Positions 8,967 to 17,634 of a DNA stretch of 64,000 nt are shown here, one piece after another. Each line of letters opens with the position of its first letter. The stretch's first letter is position 1. The notes beneath the pieces were generated by a model. It was given only the letters and a program-made list of their open reading frames with translations, had not been told where the DNA came from and searched no databases. This DNA comes from Lachnospiraceae bacterium (GTDB taxonomy: Bacteria; Bacillota; Clostridia; Lachnospirales; Lachnospiraceae): the NCBI GenBank assembly GCA_004558185.1, contig SFDP01000010.1, positions 1 to 64,000 of the forward strand, given 5' to 3'. The position numbers and the translations under genes are program-made.

Positions 8967-9401
8967 ATGAAACTGGATTCAAATGAAATACAGCAGATTA
9001 TCCCCCATCGCTATCCATTTCTGCTGGTCGACCAAATTCTGGAATGTATTCCCGGAAAAAAGGCAGTAGGAAAAAAATGCATTACGGCTAATGAAATGCA
9101 CTTTATGGGGCATTTTCCCCAAAATCACATCATGCCGGGGGTACTGATTCTTGAGGCTCTGGCACAGACCGGTGCGGTAGCCCTTTTGACGGAGGAGGAG
9201 AACAAGGGGAAGCTGGCTCTCTTTGGAGGAATAAAGAAAGCCCGTTTCCGCAAGCAGGTGGTGCCCGGCGATGTTCTTGAGCTGCATTGCGAAATCATAA
9301 TGAGAAGGGGGCCTGTGGGAATTGGAAAAGCAATTGCCTATGTAGAAGGAAAAGTGGCTGTGGAGGGAGAACTTACATTTGCAATTACGGAAAAAAGTTG
9401 A
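8967..9401 (+). CDS. fabZ: 3-hydroxyacyl-ACP dehydratase
   Basis: A 144-residue hotdog-fold dehydratase. IPHRYPFLLVD contains the catalytic histidine and MPGVLILEALAQTGAV the catalytic glutamate. The open frame extends to 8892 inside fabF, but AAAGAGG before the ATG at 8967 and family length fix the start. No fabA or fabM is nearby, so how unsaturated chains would be made, if they are, is not shown by this operon. It ends 32 bp before the MarR-type regulator. Confidence 0.93.
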   Translation: MKLDSNEIQQIIPHRYPFLLVDQILECIPGKKAVGKKCITANEMHFMGHFPQNHIMPGVLILEALAQTGAVALLTEEENKGKLALFGGIKKARFRKQVVPGDVLELHCEIIMRRGPVGIGKAIAYVEGKVAVEGELTFAITEKS

Positions 9402-9433
9402 TATACTCTCCATAAACAAGGAGGAGGTAGGTC

Positions 9434-9871
9434 ATGCTTCGGGAATCATTTACCAGGGTGTATTCCAAATTTAAACTGCATTTTTATCAAAAGGTATTTG
9501 AACGCTGGCAGGACAGAGAGGCATCTCTGACCACGGTGGAAACCTTCTGTATGGAGATTATCAATGCCGCCGGGGAGCCTACGGTCAATGAATTCGCAAA
9601 GCTGGCTAATCTTTCCTCTCCCAATGCAGCCTACAAGGTAAATAATCTGGTGAAAAAAGGGTATCTGACGAAGGTGCAGTCCAGGGAGGATAAGCGGGAA
9701 TATCACCTGCGGGTAACCCAGAAATATCTGGACTATTATAATATCAGCTATCAGTATATGGATACCGTGCTTCAACGGATGGAAGAGCGCTTCAGCCCGG
9801 AGGAGCTGGAGATACTGGTGAGAATGCTGAAGGTGATGGATGAAGAGCTGATGTCCGAGATTCAGATTTGA
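9434..9871 (+). CDS. MarR-family regulator, FabT-like
   Basis: A 145-residue winged-helix protein of the MarR family. The recognition region (about residues 55-85, PTVNEFAKLANLSSPNAAYKV and the wing with SREDKREYHLRVT) is intact and flanked by dimerisation helices. It sits inside the fatty acid operon directly after fabZ. FabT, the MarR-type repressor of streptococcal fab operons, is the nearest functional model, though there the gene sits at the front of the cluster. The paired palindromes at the operon promoter fit autoregulation. An AGGAGG precedes the ATG. DNA target and acyl-ACP sensing are inferred. Confidence 0.82.
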   Translation: MLRESFTRVYSKFKLHFYQKVFERWQDREASLTTVETFCMEIINAAGEPTVNEFAKLANLSSPNAAYKVNNLVKKGYLTKVQSREDKREYHLRVTQKYLDYYNISYQYMDTVLQRMEERFSPEELEILVRMLKVMDEELMSEIQI

Positions 9872-9936
9872 TGAGGATAAGCTGAAAGAATCAAGGCAGT
9901 GAACGAAGAACTGCCGTATGTCAGGGAGGATCAGAA

Positions 9937-10503
9937 GTGGCAAAGCTCTATTTTTATTATGGTGCAATGGGCAGCTCTAAAACGGCCAATGCGCTGATGA
10001 CCGAATATAACTATGCGGAAAGAGGCCAAAAGGCTCTGTTGGGGAAAACCAATATTGATACCAGAAACGGGATATATAAAATCAAATCCCGAATCGGATT
10101 GGAAAAGGACTGTGTCCTTCTTTCGGATATCTGCGCTATGGAGGATGAGGCTCTAAAGGGCTATGACGCCATTATTGTAGACGAAATCCAGTTTGCGGCT
10201 AAAGAGCAGATTGACTTTCTTGCCCGCATTGTAGATGAATTGGATGTTCCGGTGCTGTGCTACGGGCTGCGGACCGATTTTCAGACCAATCTTTTTGAAG
10301 GCTCCAAACGGCTTTTGGAGCTGGCAGATGAGATTAAAGAGGTCAAGACCGTCTGTTGGTGCGGGAAAAAAGCAACCTGCAATGCCAGATACAATGAGCA
10401 GGGGATCGTGAGAGAAGGTTCCCAGGTACTGTTGGGTGCAAATGACGAATACATTGCCCTTTGCCGAAAGCATTTCATGGAAGGGAAGCTCCATGAGGAA
10501 TAA
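9937..10503 (+). CDS. tdk: Thymidine kinase
   Basis: A 188-residue type II thymidine kinase that salvages thymidine to dTMP. It shows the P-loop GAMGSSKTA, the Walker-B-like VDEIQF, and a C-terminal zinc site (CWCGKKATC and a later Cys-Arg-Lys-His). The GTG start is supported by GGGAGGA six bases upstream. It follows the MarR-type gene by 65 bp with no terminator between, so it appears to be the last gene of the fatty acid transcript. Nothing in its sequence links it to lipid metabolism. Confidence 0.93.
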   Translation: MAKLYFYYGAMGSSKTANALMTEYNYAERGQKALLGKTNIDTRNGIYKIKSRIGLEKDCVLLSDICAMEDEALKGYDAIIVDEIQFAAKEQIDFLARIVDELDVPVLCYGLRTDFQTNLFEGSKRLLELADEIKEVKTVCWCGKKATCNARYNEQGIVREGSQVLLGANDEYIALCRKHFMEGKLHEE

Positions 10504-10571
10504 CGAAGCAGCAGACCGGAAAAGGTATCGGAATTGACTTTACGAATGGAACAGGTCAGAAAAAGGATGAC

Positions 10572-10606
10572 AAACCTCACTTGCTTGGGAGTGAGGTTTA
10601 TTTTTG
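10572..10606 (+). terminator. Terminator of the fab-tdk operon
   Basis: AAACCTCACT (10572-10581) pairs perfectly with AGTGAGGTTT (10590-10599) around an eight-base loop, followed by a T-rich tail (ATTTTTG). It marks the end of the transcript that begins before acpP. Confidence 0.88.
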
Positions 10607-10686
10607 TTTGGTAACTGACTTTTTATTATAACCAAAAGCTATGACTGATCATAAAAACAGGCAATAAAAAAGATGAAAAATAGCAG

Positions 10687-10742
10687 TTGACAAAGAACAC
10701 CAACTTGCATATACTACATATATACCTACTAGGCGAGTAGGT
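10687..10742 (+). promoter_or_regulatory. Promoter with overlapping dyad, transporter operon
   Basis: TTGACA (10687-10692), 17 bp, then TATACT (10710-10715) form a strong sigma-A promoter. Immediately downstream lies ACCTACT-AGGCG-AGTAGGT (10724-10742), a perfect 7-bp dyad placed over the expected start site, as a repressor operator would be. The CCTACT/AGTAGG arms resemble sites of Rrf2-type regulators such as CymR, which control sulfur metabolism in Firmicutes. That family assignment is from memory and from gene context. Confidence 0.7.
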
Positions 10743-10765
10743 TACGCAAGAAAGGGACGAGATAC

Positions 10766-11437
10766 ATGGATTATTCGTTTATTGTAAAGTATGCACCTCT
10801 TTACCTGGAGGCGGCAATGCTTACCATAAGAATTGCCGCCTGTGGAATCGTAGGTGCTTTCGTAGTAGGAATTGTCTGTTGTCTGATCAGAGAATTAAGA
10901 CTGCCGATTCTTTCCCCGTTGATTCAGGTCTATATAGAACTCTCGAGGAACACACCCTTGTTGATCCAGCTTTTCTTTCTTTACTTTGGTTTACCCAAGG
11001 TGGGGATCGTATTAAGCTCTGAGGCCTGTGGAATTGTGGGGTTGATTTTTCTGGGAGGAAGCTATATGGCAGAGGGCTTCAGAACAGGGATAGACAATGT
11101 ACCCGGAATTCAGAGGGAGGCTGCCTACAGCCTGGGACTGACAAAACCCCAGACCTTTTGGAGGATCATTCTTCCTCAGGCAGTAGCCACCAGTGTACCG
11201 GTGTTTTGTGCCAATAGTATTTTTCTGATTAAGGAAACCTCGGTATTCAGTGCAGTGGCTCTGGCAGATTTGATGTATGTGACCAAGGATTTAATTGGCC
11301 TCTACTATAAGACGGATGAGGCTCTTACCATGCTGGTGATCTCCTATCTGCTTATACTGCTGCCGATATCCCTGGTCAGTTCCTGGATAGAAAGGAGGGT
11401 ACGGTATGCAGGATATGGGAATACAGGTACTCTTTGA
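10766..11437 (+). CDS. Amino acid ABC transporter permease (1)
   Basis: A 223-residue membrane permease of the polar amino acid (HisM) type, with about five hydrophobic segments. The cytoplasmic coupling loop (EAAYSLGLTKPQTFWRIILPQA) that docks on the ATPase is intact, and ELSRNTPLLIQLFF is typical of the family's N-terminal half. It is first in an operon with a second permease, an ATPase, a binding protein and two PLP enzymes of sulfur amino acid metabolism. Cystine or another sulfur amino acid is the likely substrate, by inference from context. Its end overlaps the next gene by 32 bases. Confidence 0.85.
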   Translation: MDYSFIVKYAPLYLEAAMLTIRIAACGIVGAFVVGIVCCLIRELRLPILSPLIQVYIELSRNTPLLIQLFFLYFGLPKVGIVLSSEACGIVGLIFLGGSYMAEGFRTGIDNVPGIQREAAYSLGLTKPQTFWRIILPQAVATSVPVFCANSIFLIKETSVFSAVALADLMYVTKDLIGLYYKTDEALTMLVISYLLILLPISLVSSWIERRVRYAGYGNTGTL

Positions 11438-12083
11438 AGGGATCAATTTCAGCCGGCTTCTGGCAGGCCTTTGGGTTTCCCTGAGACTGGCTCTGATTTC
11501 CATGGTATTTTCTGTTGCTTTGGGCATTTTTATGGGAATGGTCATGGCCTCCAGGAATAAGATTCTTACCGTGCTGTGTCGGATTTATCTGGAAACGGTG
11601 AGAATCATGCCTCAGTTGGTCCTGCTGTTTTTGGTGTATTTCGGAGCAGCAAGGCATTTAGGCATAGATATCTCAGGGGAGCTTGCAGCCGTCATTGTAT
11701 TTACCTTTTGGGGAACGGCAGAAATGGGAGACCTGGTAAGGAATGCCTTGATTTCTATTCCCAGGCATCAGTATGAAAGCGGCTATAGTCTGGGCTTAAC
11801 CAAGGCTCAGGTCTATCGGTACATTATTTTGCCCCAGACCCTTCGAGGGCTGCTGCCCTCGGGAGTGAATCTTCTGACCAGAATGATTAAGACCACATCC
11901 CTGGTGGTTCTGATTGGTGTAGTGGAGGTAGTGAAGGTTGGCAAGCAGATTATTGATGCCTCCCGCTATGAGAATCCCAAGGCAGCATTATGGATTTATG
12001 GCACCGTCTTTATTCTGTACTTTGCCATCTGCTTTCCCATCTCCAGACTGTCCATTGCGCTGGAAAAACGGGTGAAGGGATAA
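11406..12083 (+). CDS. Amino acid ABC transporter permease (2)
   Basis: A 225-residue permease paralogous to the preceding one, with its own coupling loop (ESGYSLGLTKAQVYRYIILP). Two different permeases next to one ATPase suggest a heterodimeric channel, as in the TcyL/TcyM cystine system. AGGAGGG, placed within the end of the first permease gene, precedes this ATG. About 190 bp separate it from the ATPase gene, a gap filled by a copy of repeat family B. Confidence 0.85.
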   Translation: MQDMGIQVLFEGINFSRLLAGLWVSLRLALISMVFSVALGIFMGMVMASRNKILTVLCRIYLETVRIMPQLVLLFLVYFGAARHLGIDISGELAAVIVFTFWGTAEMGDLVRNALISIPRHQYESGYSLGLTKAQVYRYIILPQTLRGLLPSGVNLLTRMIKTTSLVVLIGVVEVVKVGKQIIDASRYENPKAALWIYGTVFILYFAICFPISRLSIALEKRVKG

Positions 12084-12118
12084 TCCTCCGGGGCGGCTGT
12101 CCCAGCCGGTATCGCAGG

Positions 12119-12267
12119 TAAACCGTTATACTAGTACAGCGAAAATTAAGTTTTGGATAGTTTGACGCAGAATATTTTTCTGAGAGTGATGCTTCCCAAA
12201 CGCAGGCGTAGCGGTGGCTACGTCGAGGACAGGGAAACAATATGCTGTATAAGCAGCGGAATAGAGG
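12119..12267. repeat. Dispersed repeat, family B, diverged copy
   Basis: The core at 12165-12228 (ACGCAG, then TTTTTCTGAGAGTG and GGCGTAGCGG followed by GGCTACG) closely matches 24198-24260. CTAG at 12131 lies 34 bases before the core, exactly as in the 24164 copy. AAACCGTTATACTAG ending at 12134 resembles the right terminal repeat of that copy, suggesting a head-to-tail remnant. The right end is degraded. The GGCGTAGCGG/GGCTACG segment can fold into a hairpin. The repeat splits the transporter operon between permease and ATPase genes without an obvious terminator. Confidence 0.65.
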
Positions 12268-12272
12268 GAAAG

Positions 12273-13025
12273 ATGGAACAGGTAATATTAGAAACGGCAG
12301 GCCTCACCAAATCCTTTGAACAGGGAGCAGCCGTATTAAAGAAGATTGATTTTTCCATTCATCAGGGCGAGGTTGTAGTCATCGTAGGCCCCTCGGGCTG
12401 TGGAAAAAGCACCTTTCTCCGGTGCCTGAATCTGCTTGAGGAGGCAGAGGGAGACATCCTCCTGGAAGGAAAGATCATTAATAAAGAAAAAAAGAATATT
12501 CACAGGTATCGGGAGCAGATCGGAATGGTTTTTCAAAGCTATGAGCTGTTTCCCCACAAAACGGTTCTGGATAACGTTACTCTGGCGCCTCTTCTGGTAC
12601 AAAAACGGGAAAAGGAAGAGGTAAGGCAGGAGGCAGAAAAGCTCCTTTCCCGGGTAGGACTGGCAGAAAAAGCAAAAAGCTACCCCAGACAGCTATCCGG
12701 CGGACAAAAGCAGAGGGTAGCCATCGTCAGGGCATTGATCATGCACCCAAAGGTGCTTTTGCTGGATGAGATAACGGCAGCTCTGGACCCGGAAATGGTT
12801 CGGGAGGTTCTGCAGGTGGTGCTGGAGCTGGCAAGGGAGGGAATGACCATGGTCATTGTCACCCATGAGATGGAGTTTGCCAGAGCGGTGGCAGATCGTG
12901 TGATCTTTCTGGATCAGGGAGAAATCGTAGAAGAAGAAAAACCGGAAGAATTTTTCAGCTATCCAAAAACAGACAGGGCAAAAAAATTCTTAAACACATT
13001 TCACTATGAAGCATTAGAAATATAA
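12273..13025 (+). CDS. Amino acid ABC transporter ATPase
   Basis: A 250-residue ABC ATPase of the GlnQ/HisP type. Walker A is GPSGCGKST, the signature LSGGQKQR, and Walker B LLLDEITAALDPE with Ile where most relatives have Pro. The frame is open back to 12153, but that extension is translated repeat sequence. ATG 12273, after GAGGGAAAG, gives the normal family length. It provides energy for the two permeases upstream. Confidence 0.88.
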   Translation: MEQVILETAGLTKSFEQGAAVLKKIDFSIHQGEVVVIVGPSGCGKSTFLRCLNLLEEAEGDILLEGKIINKEKKNIHRYREQIGMVFQSYELFPHKTVLDNVTLAPLLVQKREKEEVRQEAEKLLSRVGLAEKAKSYPRQLSGGQKQRVAIVRALIMHPKVLLLDEITAALDPEMVREVLQVVLELAREGMTMVIVTHEMEFARAVADRVIFLDQGEIVEEEKPEEFFSYPKTDRAKKFLNTFHYEALEI

Positions 13026-13078
13026 TCAGAGAAAGAGGATAAGAAAAAGCTGCTAAAGCAGCAGAATGAGAGGAAATT

Positions 13079-14011
13079 ATGAAAAATAAAATCTTAAAAA
13101 CACTATTATTGACAGGTCTTACCGTAGGGCTTTTGACTGGCTGCGGGAAGGGAAGCAATCAGGCAGCAGGAGGTACAGAGCCTGCGCAGGCAGCAGGAAA
13201 TGAGGCTGTGGTTCAGGAAACGGAAGCACAGACGGAGGAAGCAGCTTCTGCCGGAAGGAGCCTGGAGGAGATTAAGGCTTCGGGAACCATCAGAATAGGG
13301 GTATTCAGTGATAAGAATCCGTTTGGCTATGTGGATGCCAATGGAGAGGTACAGGGTTATGACGTTTATTTTGCCAAAAGAATAGGACAGGATTTACTGG
13401 GCAGTGAGGAAAGTGTGGAGTATGTTTTTGTGGAAGCAGCTAACCGGGTGGAATATTTACAGTCCGGCAAGGTGGACATTATTCTGGCAAACTTTACGGT
13501 TACGGAGGAAAGAGCCGAGAAGGTGGACTTTGCCCTGCCCTATATGAAGGTGGCTCTGGGCGTGGTATCTAATGAAGCAGCGCCTGTCACAGAGGTGGAG
13601 CAACTGAATGGAAAAACCTTAATCGTAGTAAAGGGAACCACTGCAGAAAGCTATTTTGGGGAAAATCATCCGGAAATCAATCTGTTAAAATTTGATGAAT
13701 ACCAGGAGGCCTACGATGCCCTGCTGGATGGCCGCGGAGATGCTTTCTCCACCGATAACACGGAGGTTCTGGCCTGGGCGCTGCAAAATCCCGGCTTTAC
13801 GGTAGGTGTTGAATCGGTGGGTAGCCTGGATACGATAGCTCCTGCGGTACAGAAGGGAAATACTCAGTTGCTGAACTGGCTCAATGAGGAGATTCAGGCC
13901 TTGGGTGAGGAGCAGTTCTTCCATAAGAATTTCGATGAGACCCTGGCACCGGTATATGGAACTGCCGTTGATGCAGACAATCTGGTGGTTGAAGGCGGAG
14001 TAGTAGAATAG
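13079..14011 (+). CDS. Amino acid ABC transporter substrate-binding lipoprotein
   Basis: A 310-residue periplasmic-type binding protein (SBP family 3). The N-terminus is a lipoprotein signal with lipobox LLTGC, so it is anchored at Cys22 to the outer face of the membrane. A Gln/Glu/Ala-rich spacer (about residues 25-60) precedes the two-lobe domain, with IRIGVFSDKNPFGYVDANGE at its start. It is downstream of the ATPase and upstream of two C-S lyase-like enzymes, consistent with cystine or a related ligand. The ribosome site lies in a copy of the recurring leader motif. Confidence 0.85.
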   Translation: MKNKILKTLLLTGLTVGLLTGCGKGSNQAAGGTEPAQAAGNEAVVQETEAQTEEAASAGRSLEEIKASGTIRIGVFSDKNPFGYVDANGEVQGYDVYFAKRIGQDLLGSEESVEYVFVEAANRVEYLQSGKVDIILANFTVTEERAEKVDFALPYMKVALGVVSNEAAPVTEVEQLNGKTLIVVKGTTAESYFGENHPEINLLKFDEYQEAYDALLDGRGDAFSTDNTEVLAWALQNPGFTVGVESVGSLDTIAPAVQKGNTQLLNWLNEEIQALGEEQFFHKNFDETLAPVYGTAVDADNLVVEGGVVE

Positions 14012-14055
14012 TTACGAATAAGTAAAAAATAAACAGGGCAAAGGAGGAGGCTCAA

Positions 14056-15198
14056 ATGGCATACCGGGTAGCTACAAAATGTATACATCTTGAACAACAG
14101 GGGGTTACCTGTGACAGGTCGGGGGCGGTCAGCTTTCCCATATACCAGTCAGCCACCTTTGCTCATCCCGGCCTGGGTGAAAGCACCGGTTACGATTACA
14201 GTCGGCTTCAAAATCCCACCAGACAGCAGGTGGAGGAGGTTGTTGCCGGTCTGGAATCAGGTGTGGATGGGATTGCTTTTTCCAGCGGTATGGCAGCAGT
14301 ATCCGCAGTGATGGAGCTGTTTTCTCCCGGTGACCGGGTGATTATCGATGAGGATTTGTATGGAGGAAGTGTACGCCTGTTTTCTGCCATCAGTGAAAAA
14401 AACGGGCTGGAAATCCTTCGGATTAATTTGGCGAAGGAAAGCCCGGAGGCGTATATAACCGGACAGACAAAGGCTATTTTCTTTGAAACACCTACGAATC
14501 CCATGATGAATGTAGTGGATATTGCCAAGGTGACAGCGATAGCCAAGAGCCATGGGCTTCTGACTATTGTGGACAATACCTTTCTTTCCCCTTATTTGCA
14601 GAATCCGCTGGCCTTGGGAGCAGATCTGGTCATTCACAGCGGAACGAAATATCTTGGAGGACACAACGACACCCTGGCAGGCTTTGTGGTGGCGGGAACG
14701 GCTAAACTGGCAGAGCAGCTTCGCTATATCAGCAAAACCATAGGAGCGGTGCTGGCGCCGATGGACAGTTGGCTGATTCTCAGGGGAATCAAAACACTGG
14801 CTCTTCGTATGGAAAAGGCGCAGCAAAATGCCTTTCACATTGCCAGATGGCTTGAAGAAAGACCGGAGGTTGTGCGGGTGATCTATCCCGGCCTGCCCGG
14901 GCATCCGGGACATGGCATCATGAAAAAGCAGGCCAGAGGCTTTGGGGCAATGCTTACCTTTGAGGTAAATGACAAAAAGCTGGTAGAGAAGCTGCTGCAG
15001 CGTCTTAAGCTGATTCTGTTTGCGGAAAGTCTGGGCGGGGTGGAAACACTGATTACCTATCCCATTACCCAGACCCATGCAGATGTTCCGGCTGAGAGGC
15101 TTGCGGAAAACGGAATCAATGACCGGGTATTGCGGCTTTCTGTCGGCATTGAGGATATCAGCGATTTGCTGGCCGATCTGAATCAGGCCTTAAGCTAA
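14056..15198 (+). CDS. Trans-sulfuration PLP enzyme (cystathionine gamma-synthase/lyase family)
   Basis: A 380-residue Cys/Met metabolism PLP enzyme. The cofactor lysine is Lys198 in SGTKYLGGHND, and AFSSGMAAVSAV and DNTFLSPYLQNP are family landmarks. Members include cystathionine gamma-synthase, cystathionine gamma-lyase, cystathionine beta-lyase and methionine gamma-lyase; sequence alone does not decide between them here. Being downstream of an amino acid transporter suggests degradation or interconversion of imported sulfur amino acids. GGAGGAGG precedes the ATG. Confidence 0.88.
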   Translation: MAYRVATKCIHLEQQGVTCDRSGAVSFPIYQSATFAHPGLGESTGYDYSRLQNPTRQQVEEVVAGLESGVDGIAFSSGMAAVSAVMELFSPGDRVIIDEDLYGGSVRLFSAISEKNGLEILRINLAKESPEAYITGQTKAIFFETPTNPMMNVVDIAKVTAIAKSHGLLTIVDNTFLSPYLQNPLALGADLVIHSGTKYLGGHNDTLAGFVVAGTAKLAEQLRYISKTIGAVLAPMDSWLILRGIKTLALRMEKAQQNAFHIARWLEERPEVVRVIYPGLPGHPGHGIMKKQARGFGAMLTFEVNDKKLVEKLLQRLKLILFAESLGGVETLITYPITQTHADVPAERLAENGINDRVLRLSVGIEDISDLLADLNQALS

Positions 15199-15234
15199 AG
15201 AGGAAAAGGAAGAATACAGGGGAAGGAAGAGACA

Positions 15235-16413
15235 ATGGGAGAAAAAAATCTGGACTTTGATCGGGTGATCGATCGCAGGAATACCCGCAGCTTGAAATAT
15301 GACTTTGCCAGGGAAAGAGGAATACCCGAAGAAAACCTGCCGCTTTGGGTAGCCGACATGGATTTCCGGGTATCCTCCTATATCCAGGAGGCATTGGAAA
15401 GGCTGGTCAGCTATGGGATATTTGGGTATAGTGAGGTTAAGGAACACTATTTCGAGCCTCTACGGGCTTGGCTGGAAAACCGTCATGGCTGGAGGACAGA
15501 ACGGGAATGGCTGGTAAAAACTCCCGGTGTAGTGTTTGCCCTGGCTGCGGCAATCAGAGCCTTTACGAAAGAGGGAGAAGGGGTAATTATTCAACAGCCG
15601 GTATATTATCCCTTTGCCAATGTGGTAAAGAACAACCACAGAAAGCTGGTGATCAGCAATCTGCTTCTGGGAGAAAAGGACTATGAGATGGACTATGCGG
15701 ATTTCGAGGAGAAAATCCTCAAGGAGCAGGTAAAGCTGTTTATTCTCTGCAATCCTCATAATCCCATAGGAAAAGTATGGAATAAGGAGCAACTGGAAAA
15801 AATAGGGGACATCTGTCTGAAGCATGGCGTGTTTGTGGTCAGTGATGAAATCCATGCCGACTTTGCCTTCAAGCGCCCTCATACGGTATTTACTCAAATT
15901 AAGGAGGAATATAAGCAGATGTCCATGGTCTGTACCTCCCCCAGCAAGAGCTTTAACCTGGCGGGGCTGCAGATATCCAATATTTTTATCCCGGACAAGA
16001 AGCGCCGCAGCGACTTCAGGGCACAGGTTTATGCCACCGGCTACGATGAGATCAGCCTGCCCGCCCTGGTGGCCTGTGAGGCTGCCTATCGCCATGGGGA
16101 AGAATGGCTGGATGGGGTGTGTGCCTATATCAGAGAGAACGAAGCCTATGTAAGAGCCTTTCTTCAGGACAGGCTTCCCAGGGTAAGGCTTATGGATTGG
16201 GAGGGGACTTACCTGATTTGGCTGGATTTTCGCAGCCTGGGTCTTAGCGACAAAGAACTGAACCGCAAAATCATCCATGAAGCAGGGCTGTGGCTGGACG
16301 GAGGAAGTATGTTCGGAAAAGCGGGAGAAGGCTTTCAGCGAATCAACATTGCCTGTCCCCGTAAAACCCTTGAAGAGGCCATGGAGCGTCTGGCGGCCGT
16401 ATTTGCTGAATAG
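15235..16413 (+). CDS. MalY/PatB-type PLP aminotransferase (C-S beta-lyase)
   Basis: A 392-residue class I/II aminotransferase of the MalY/PatB branch, whose characterised members are cystathionine or cysteine-conjugate beta-lyases. Signatures are LPLWVADMDFR near residue 40, VVSDEIHADF around 200, and Lys238 in SPSKSFNLAGLQ. It follows the trans-sulfuration enzyme by 36 bp in the same operon, so sulfur amino acid cleavage is the likely role. It ends at a terminator shared with the convergent ferredoxin-type gene. Confidence 0.86.
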   Translation: MGEKNLDFDRVIDRRNTRSLKYDFARERGIPEENLPLWVADMDFRVSSYIQEALERLVSYGIFGYSEVKEHYFEPLRAWLENRHGWRTEREWLVKTPGVVFALAAAIRAFTKEGEGVIIQQPVYYPFANVVKNNHRKLVISNLLLGEKDYEMDYADFEEKILKEQVKLFILCNPHNPIGKVWNKEQLEKIGDICLKHGVFVVSDEIHADFAFKRPHTVFTQIKEEYKQMSMVCTSPSKSFNLAGLQISNIFIPDKKRRSDFRAQVYATGYDEISLPALVACEAAYRHGEEWLDGVCAYIRENEAYVRAFLQDRLPRVRLMDWEGTYLIWLDFRSLGLSDKELNRKIIHEAGLWLDGGSMFGKAGEGFQRINIACPRKTLEEAMERLAAVFAE

Positions 16414-16429
16414 AAAAAGAAAGATAAGA

Positions 16430-16460
16430 AGCCCCGGTGTTTAGACAAACACCTGGGGCT
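16430..16460. terminator. Bidirectional terminator between convergent genes
   Basis: AGCCCCGGTGTTT pairs with AAACACCTGGGGCT around a short AGAC loop. On the minus strand a T-rich tail follows (TTCTTATCTTTCTTTTT), so it is a good terminator for the minus-strand gene, whose stop codon lies in the loop. The plus-strand tail (CTTTGCG) is weaker. It separates the PLP enzyme from the flavodoxin/ferredoxin gene. Confidence 0.75.
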
Positions 16461-17265
16461 CTTTGCGTTCAGTATAATTTTCTTCCAGCATCCGTACATG
16501 GGAGAGAAAGTTTGCATCATCAAAATATTTTGCCTTAGTGGGGCAGATTCTCACACAGGCCTGACATTTGATACAGGTTCCGGGAACCAGCAGGGGATCC
16601 TCCTCATCGATGGCTGCCATGGGACAGGCTGCCACACAGATTCCGCAGCCATCGCACAACTGGGCATGGGTCTGGGGCTTAGCCTTCAAGAACATGGTGG
16701 GCTTTCCGTCTATTCCCAGAGGAGTATAGTAAATTAATTCTTCTCCCTCACCGGGCAGAGATAAAACAGGGACAGGTGTGGTAAGTGCCTGTACCTTTTC
16801 GGCAGTATCGCAGATAAAACGATTCAGTTTTTCCCAATCGGCCTCATCCGGTCTCCCCGGTGAAATGGAATCGGAAAATACATGGCTGGTAGCCACTGCG
16901 GCTGCAGCCACGGGGGAAAATCCGTTTTTTTCCAGAATGGCCTTCAGTTCAATCAGTCCCTGATCGAAGCTGCGATTTCCAAAGGTGACCACAGGCAGAG
17001 CCAAAGCGCCATTGCCGCTGAATCCGGTTTCCACAAAGGAAAGCATCTTATTCGGTACCCGACCGGCATAAACCGGGGTGGCAAAAAGCACCAGATCATC
17101 AGAAGAAAAGGAATAGTGCTTATTGCGTGAAGCAGGCAGGGTATAGTCAAATTCCTCTAATGGCGCATCTAAAAGGCGGGAAAGCTGCTTTCCCAGGGTT
17201 AGGATTACCCGTTTGGTGTTTCCTGTAGCACTATAGTAAACAGCGGCTATTCGATTGATCTTCAT
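16441..17265 (-). CDS. EFR1-type flavodoxin/ferredoxin fusion protein
   Basis: A 274-residue protein with an N-terminal flavodoxin-like domain (about 1-170, with YYSATGNTKRVI as the FMN phosphate loop) and a C-terminal 2x[4Fe-4S] ferredoxin domain. The cysteine motifs are CDGCGICVAACP and CIKCQACVRICP. This is the architecture of EFR1-family proteins, cytosolic electron carriers of anaerobes whose partners are mostly unknown. The start follows GAGAGG in a minus-strand variant of the recurring leader motif. It is convergent with the PLP operon and divergent from the radical SAM gene. Confidence 0.85.
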   Translation of the reverse strand: MKINRIAAVYYSATGNTKRVILTLGKQLSRLLDAPLEEFDYTLPASRNKHYSFSSDDLVLFATPVYAGRVPNKMLSFVETGFSGNGALALPVVTFGNRSFDQGLIELKAILEKNGFSPVAAAAVATSHVFSDSISPGRPDEADWEKLNRFICDTAEKVQALTTPVPVLSLPGEGEELIYYTPLGIDGKPTMFLKAKPQTHAQLCDGCGICVAACPMAAIDEEDPLLVPGTCIKCQACVRICPTKAKYFDDANFLSHVRMLEENYTERKEPQVFV

Positions 17266-17390
17266 AATTACCTCTCATTCTGATGCCTGAGCAGCATCTT
17301 AATCTCAGAAATTTTCGGAAGTTATCTGCATTTTAGCAAAAAAAGGCAATTTTGGAAAGAGAAGAGAGAAGAAACAGGGGCATAGAAAAT

Positions 17391-17414
17391 AGACAAATTT
17401 ACTCTTATTTGTCT
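17391..17414. promoter_or_regulatory. Perfect dyad between divergent genes
   Basis: AGACAAAT (17391-17398) pairs perfectly with ATTTGTCT (17407-17414) around eight bases. It lies in the 369-bp gap between the EFR1-type gene (minus) and the radical SAM gene (plus) and could be an operator for either. I could not identify a convincing promoter beside it. The rest of the gap holds the repeat at 17473-17590 and otherwise nothing I recognise. Confidence 0.4.
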
Positions 17415-17472
17415 GTGGTATATGCACAATGTTCAATGATGCTTTACTATGGTAATATGAAAAAGCTATGGT

Positions 17473-17590
17473 ATGATGTTAGGGTCAAAAGCCCCTAACT
17501 ATGATACCTACGGATTGTTACGTACTTCGTACTCCCACAATCCTGCAAAATATTCGCATATCGTGGTGCTCCTTTTGACCCTGGTATCAT
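17473..17590. repeat. Dispersed foldback repeat, family A, complete copy
   Basis: The ends form an imperfect inverted repeat: ATGATGTTAGGGTCAAAAG (17473-17491), and the complement of 17572-17590, ATGATACCAGGGTCAAAAG, match in 16 of 19 positions. Inside, GGATTGT/ACAATCC frames a further dyad (GTACTTCGTAC). Size and structure are those of a small non-coding foldback or MITE-like element. It supplies a spurious upstream ATG in frame with the radical SAM gene. Confidence 0.7.
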
Positions 17591-17634
17591 GGTATTTTAC
17601 TAATAAAAGAGAAAAGGAAAACACAGGAGGGACT